From positions 1 through 5,657 of the forward strand of contig JBDRGC010000198.1 of assembly GCA_043818215.1 (NCBI GenBank): a DNA stretch of 5,657 nt, read 5' to 3'. The notes below the pieces were generated by a model. It made no database searches and was not told the origin of the DNA. It was given only the letters and a program-made list of their open reading frames with translations. The position numbers and the translations under genes are program-made. Source of the DNA: JBDRGC01 sp043818215 (GTDB lineage Bacteria; Chloroflexota; Anaerolineae; Anaerolineales; UBA11858). This document shows positions 4,568-5,657 of this stretch, in pieces; the stretch's first letter is position 1; each line of letters opens with the position of its first letter.

Positions 4568-5657
4568 CTAAAACGCCCAAATCAGGGTCATCACTGCGCA
4601 CACTGCGGTGATGATCAATGCGATGACGAACGTGGTGCGGATGACTTGAGCCTCTTCGCCGATGCGGTCGATGCTGGCGGAAGCGTTTTGAAGCTTGGCG
4701 GGGGAGATGACACTTGCCAGCCCGCCGCCGATTCCGCTGGCAGCCGCGATGAGCAGGCCGGCTGCTCCGATCTTTTCGGCAGTCGATAGATGTAGTGCTG
4801 TCAACATGGCAATGGAGGAGGTCTCAGAGCCGCTGACAAAGCCGCCCAGCAATCCCAGGAATGGAGCCGCCAGCGGGTAGAATTTGCCGAAGAGTCCCGC
4901 GGCTGCATTTGCCAGCACATGGATCATATTTTGCGAAGGGATTGTCAACTGCCAATCGAGGCCTTTGCCGGAATGGTTGATGACAAAAGCGATGGCAAAA
5001 AAGATGGCCGCCGAAAACACGGGACGCGGAGCGCGTTTGAGCCATTTGCGCCCGGCCGTGGCAAGCTGCTGGCGTGAAGTTTTGATGAGCGGCAACGCTA
5101 AAACTGTGCTCACCAAAATCCAGAAATAGGCCTGCCAGAAGAGCCTGATTTTCTCCGGCGCGCCGGGGATGATATCCAGTGGCATGGCCCATCGTTCGAA
5201 GGTCAACTCGAAGAAGGGCAGGAATGGGGCGTTGACCAGCAGGGAGAAGACGGTCAGTATGATCCAAGGGGAGATGGCGGCCCACAGAGGCAAACGCTTC
5301 TCCACAGCGAGGTCATCTTCGTCCAACTTGCCACGGTCTATGACTTGTTGACCGGTCAGCTTGAGATAAACCAGCATGGCCACAATCACCCCTAAACCGG
5401 CCGCGATCCCAGTTGTGGTAATCAAACCCAGGGCATTCATGCCAATGGCAATGAACCCAGCGGTCAGCCCAGCGATGAGGGTTGGAATCAGCCCCTTCCA
5501 GATCAGCTTCCACCGGCCCACAATCCACAGCATCCCAAACGCAATGCAGGTGCTGATGACTGGCATATAGCGAGCGAAGTAGCTGCCGACCTGTTCCACC
5601 GGCTGCCCGACGAAACTGGCGAAAACGACCACCGGAATGCCGAGCAGGGCGTAAGTG
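4568..5657 (-). CDS. L-lactate permease (LctP family), C-terminal part, cut by the window edge
   Basis: The minus-strand frame is open from the window end to a TAG at 4568-4570. The visible 362 residues are the C-terminal two thirds or so of an LctP-type permease (family length about 500-570). It is an inner-membrane carrier importing lactate, often also glycolate, with protons. The visible part has many hydrophobic helices broken by a charged loop (QQVIDRGKLDEDDLAVEKR). Family landmarks are GGFVSGSETSSIAMLTALHL (about residues 271-290), where the family usually has GSDTSSN, and GGGLASVISPAKLQNA (about 310-325), the glycine/MISP-like motif before the last helices. The GTG at 5632 is internal, not the start: the in-frame codons TYALLGIP precede it up to the edge. 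The gene converges on the peptidase gene. The D-to-E change and missing N in the GSDTSSN motif hint at a divergent subgroup, perhaps another small acid. Confidence 0.88.
   Translation of the reverse strand, partial: TYALLGIPVVVFASFVGQPVEQVGSYFARYMPVISTCIAFGMLWIVGRWKLIWKGLIPTLIAGLTAGFIAIGMNALGLITTTGIAAGLGVIVAMLVYLKLTGQQVIDRGKLDEDDLAVEKRLPLWAAISPWIILTVFSLLVNAPFLPFFELTFERWAMPLDIIPGAPEKIRLFWQAYFWILVSTVLALPLIKTSRQQLATAGRKWLKRAPRPVFSAAIFFAIAFVINHSGKGLDWQLTIPSQNMIHVLANAAAGLFGKFYPLAAPFLGLLGGFVSGSETSSIAMLTALHLSTAEKIGAAGLLIAAASGIGGGLASVISPAKLQNASASIDRIGEEAQVIRTTFVIALIITAVCAVMTLIWAF

Noticed and set aside
4451..4789. Plus-strand frame across the heptamer array into the permease gene
   Set aside because: The N-terminal part only translates the 7-bp repeat and the rest is antisense to the lactate permease.

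Overview
The window reads as a piece of a bacterial chromosome of mixed core and accessory character. The best guess for the host is a member of the Chloroflexota (Anaerolineae-like). This rests on the look of the glutamate dehydrogenase, on an exported C39-like peptidase with a long Pro/Thr/Ser linker, and on repeat-rich spacers between genes. It is an inference from memory of such genomes, not the result of a search.

Layout: (i) 199-922, a two-gene MNT nucleotidyltransferase / HEPN cassette of the toxin-antitoxin kind, the genes overlapping by 14 nt. (ii) 951-1143, a dense leader region: three dyads sharing the core ACA-N2-TGT at 26-27 bp spacing, a possible promoter, and a 37-codon small ORF with a good ribosome binding site, an internal hairpin and a stop codon overlapping the preferred dehydrogenase start as ATGA. 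(iii) 1140-2426, a complete NAD(P)-dependent glutamate dehydrogenase, closed by a strong terminator hairpin (2465-2498). (iv) 2500-2959, a gene-poor spacer with a candidate leaderless promoter and a 185-bp palindromic, MITE-like element (2565-2749). (v) 2960-4324, two co-directional genes 12 nt apart: a YbaK-type aminoacyl-tRNA deacylase and a membrane-anchored or secreted C39-like peptidase. (vi) 4325-4567, a convergent spacer with a perfect 30-bp palindrome and an array of about 14 heptamers between two near-identical 27-bp direct repeats. (vii) 4568-5657, minus strand, the C-terminal part of an L-lactate permease (LctP family) cut by the window edge.

The genes do not form one pathway. Glutamate dehydrogenase and lactate permease are ordinary carbon/nitrogen functions, the deacylase is translation quality control, and MNT/HEPN is a mobile defence or toxin-antitoxin module. 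The most unusual signals are non-coding: the triple dyad and small ORF before gdhA, the palindromic element whose in-silico removal (183 nt, leaving one TA) reopens an 83-codon frame, and the heptamer array. I found no CRISPR array, rRNA, tRNA or transposase gene.
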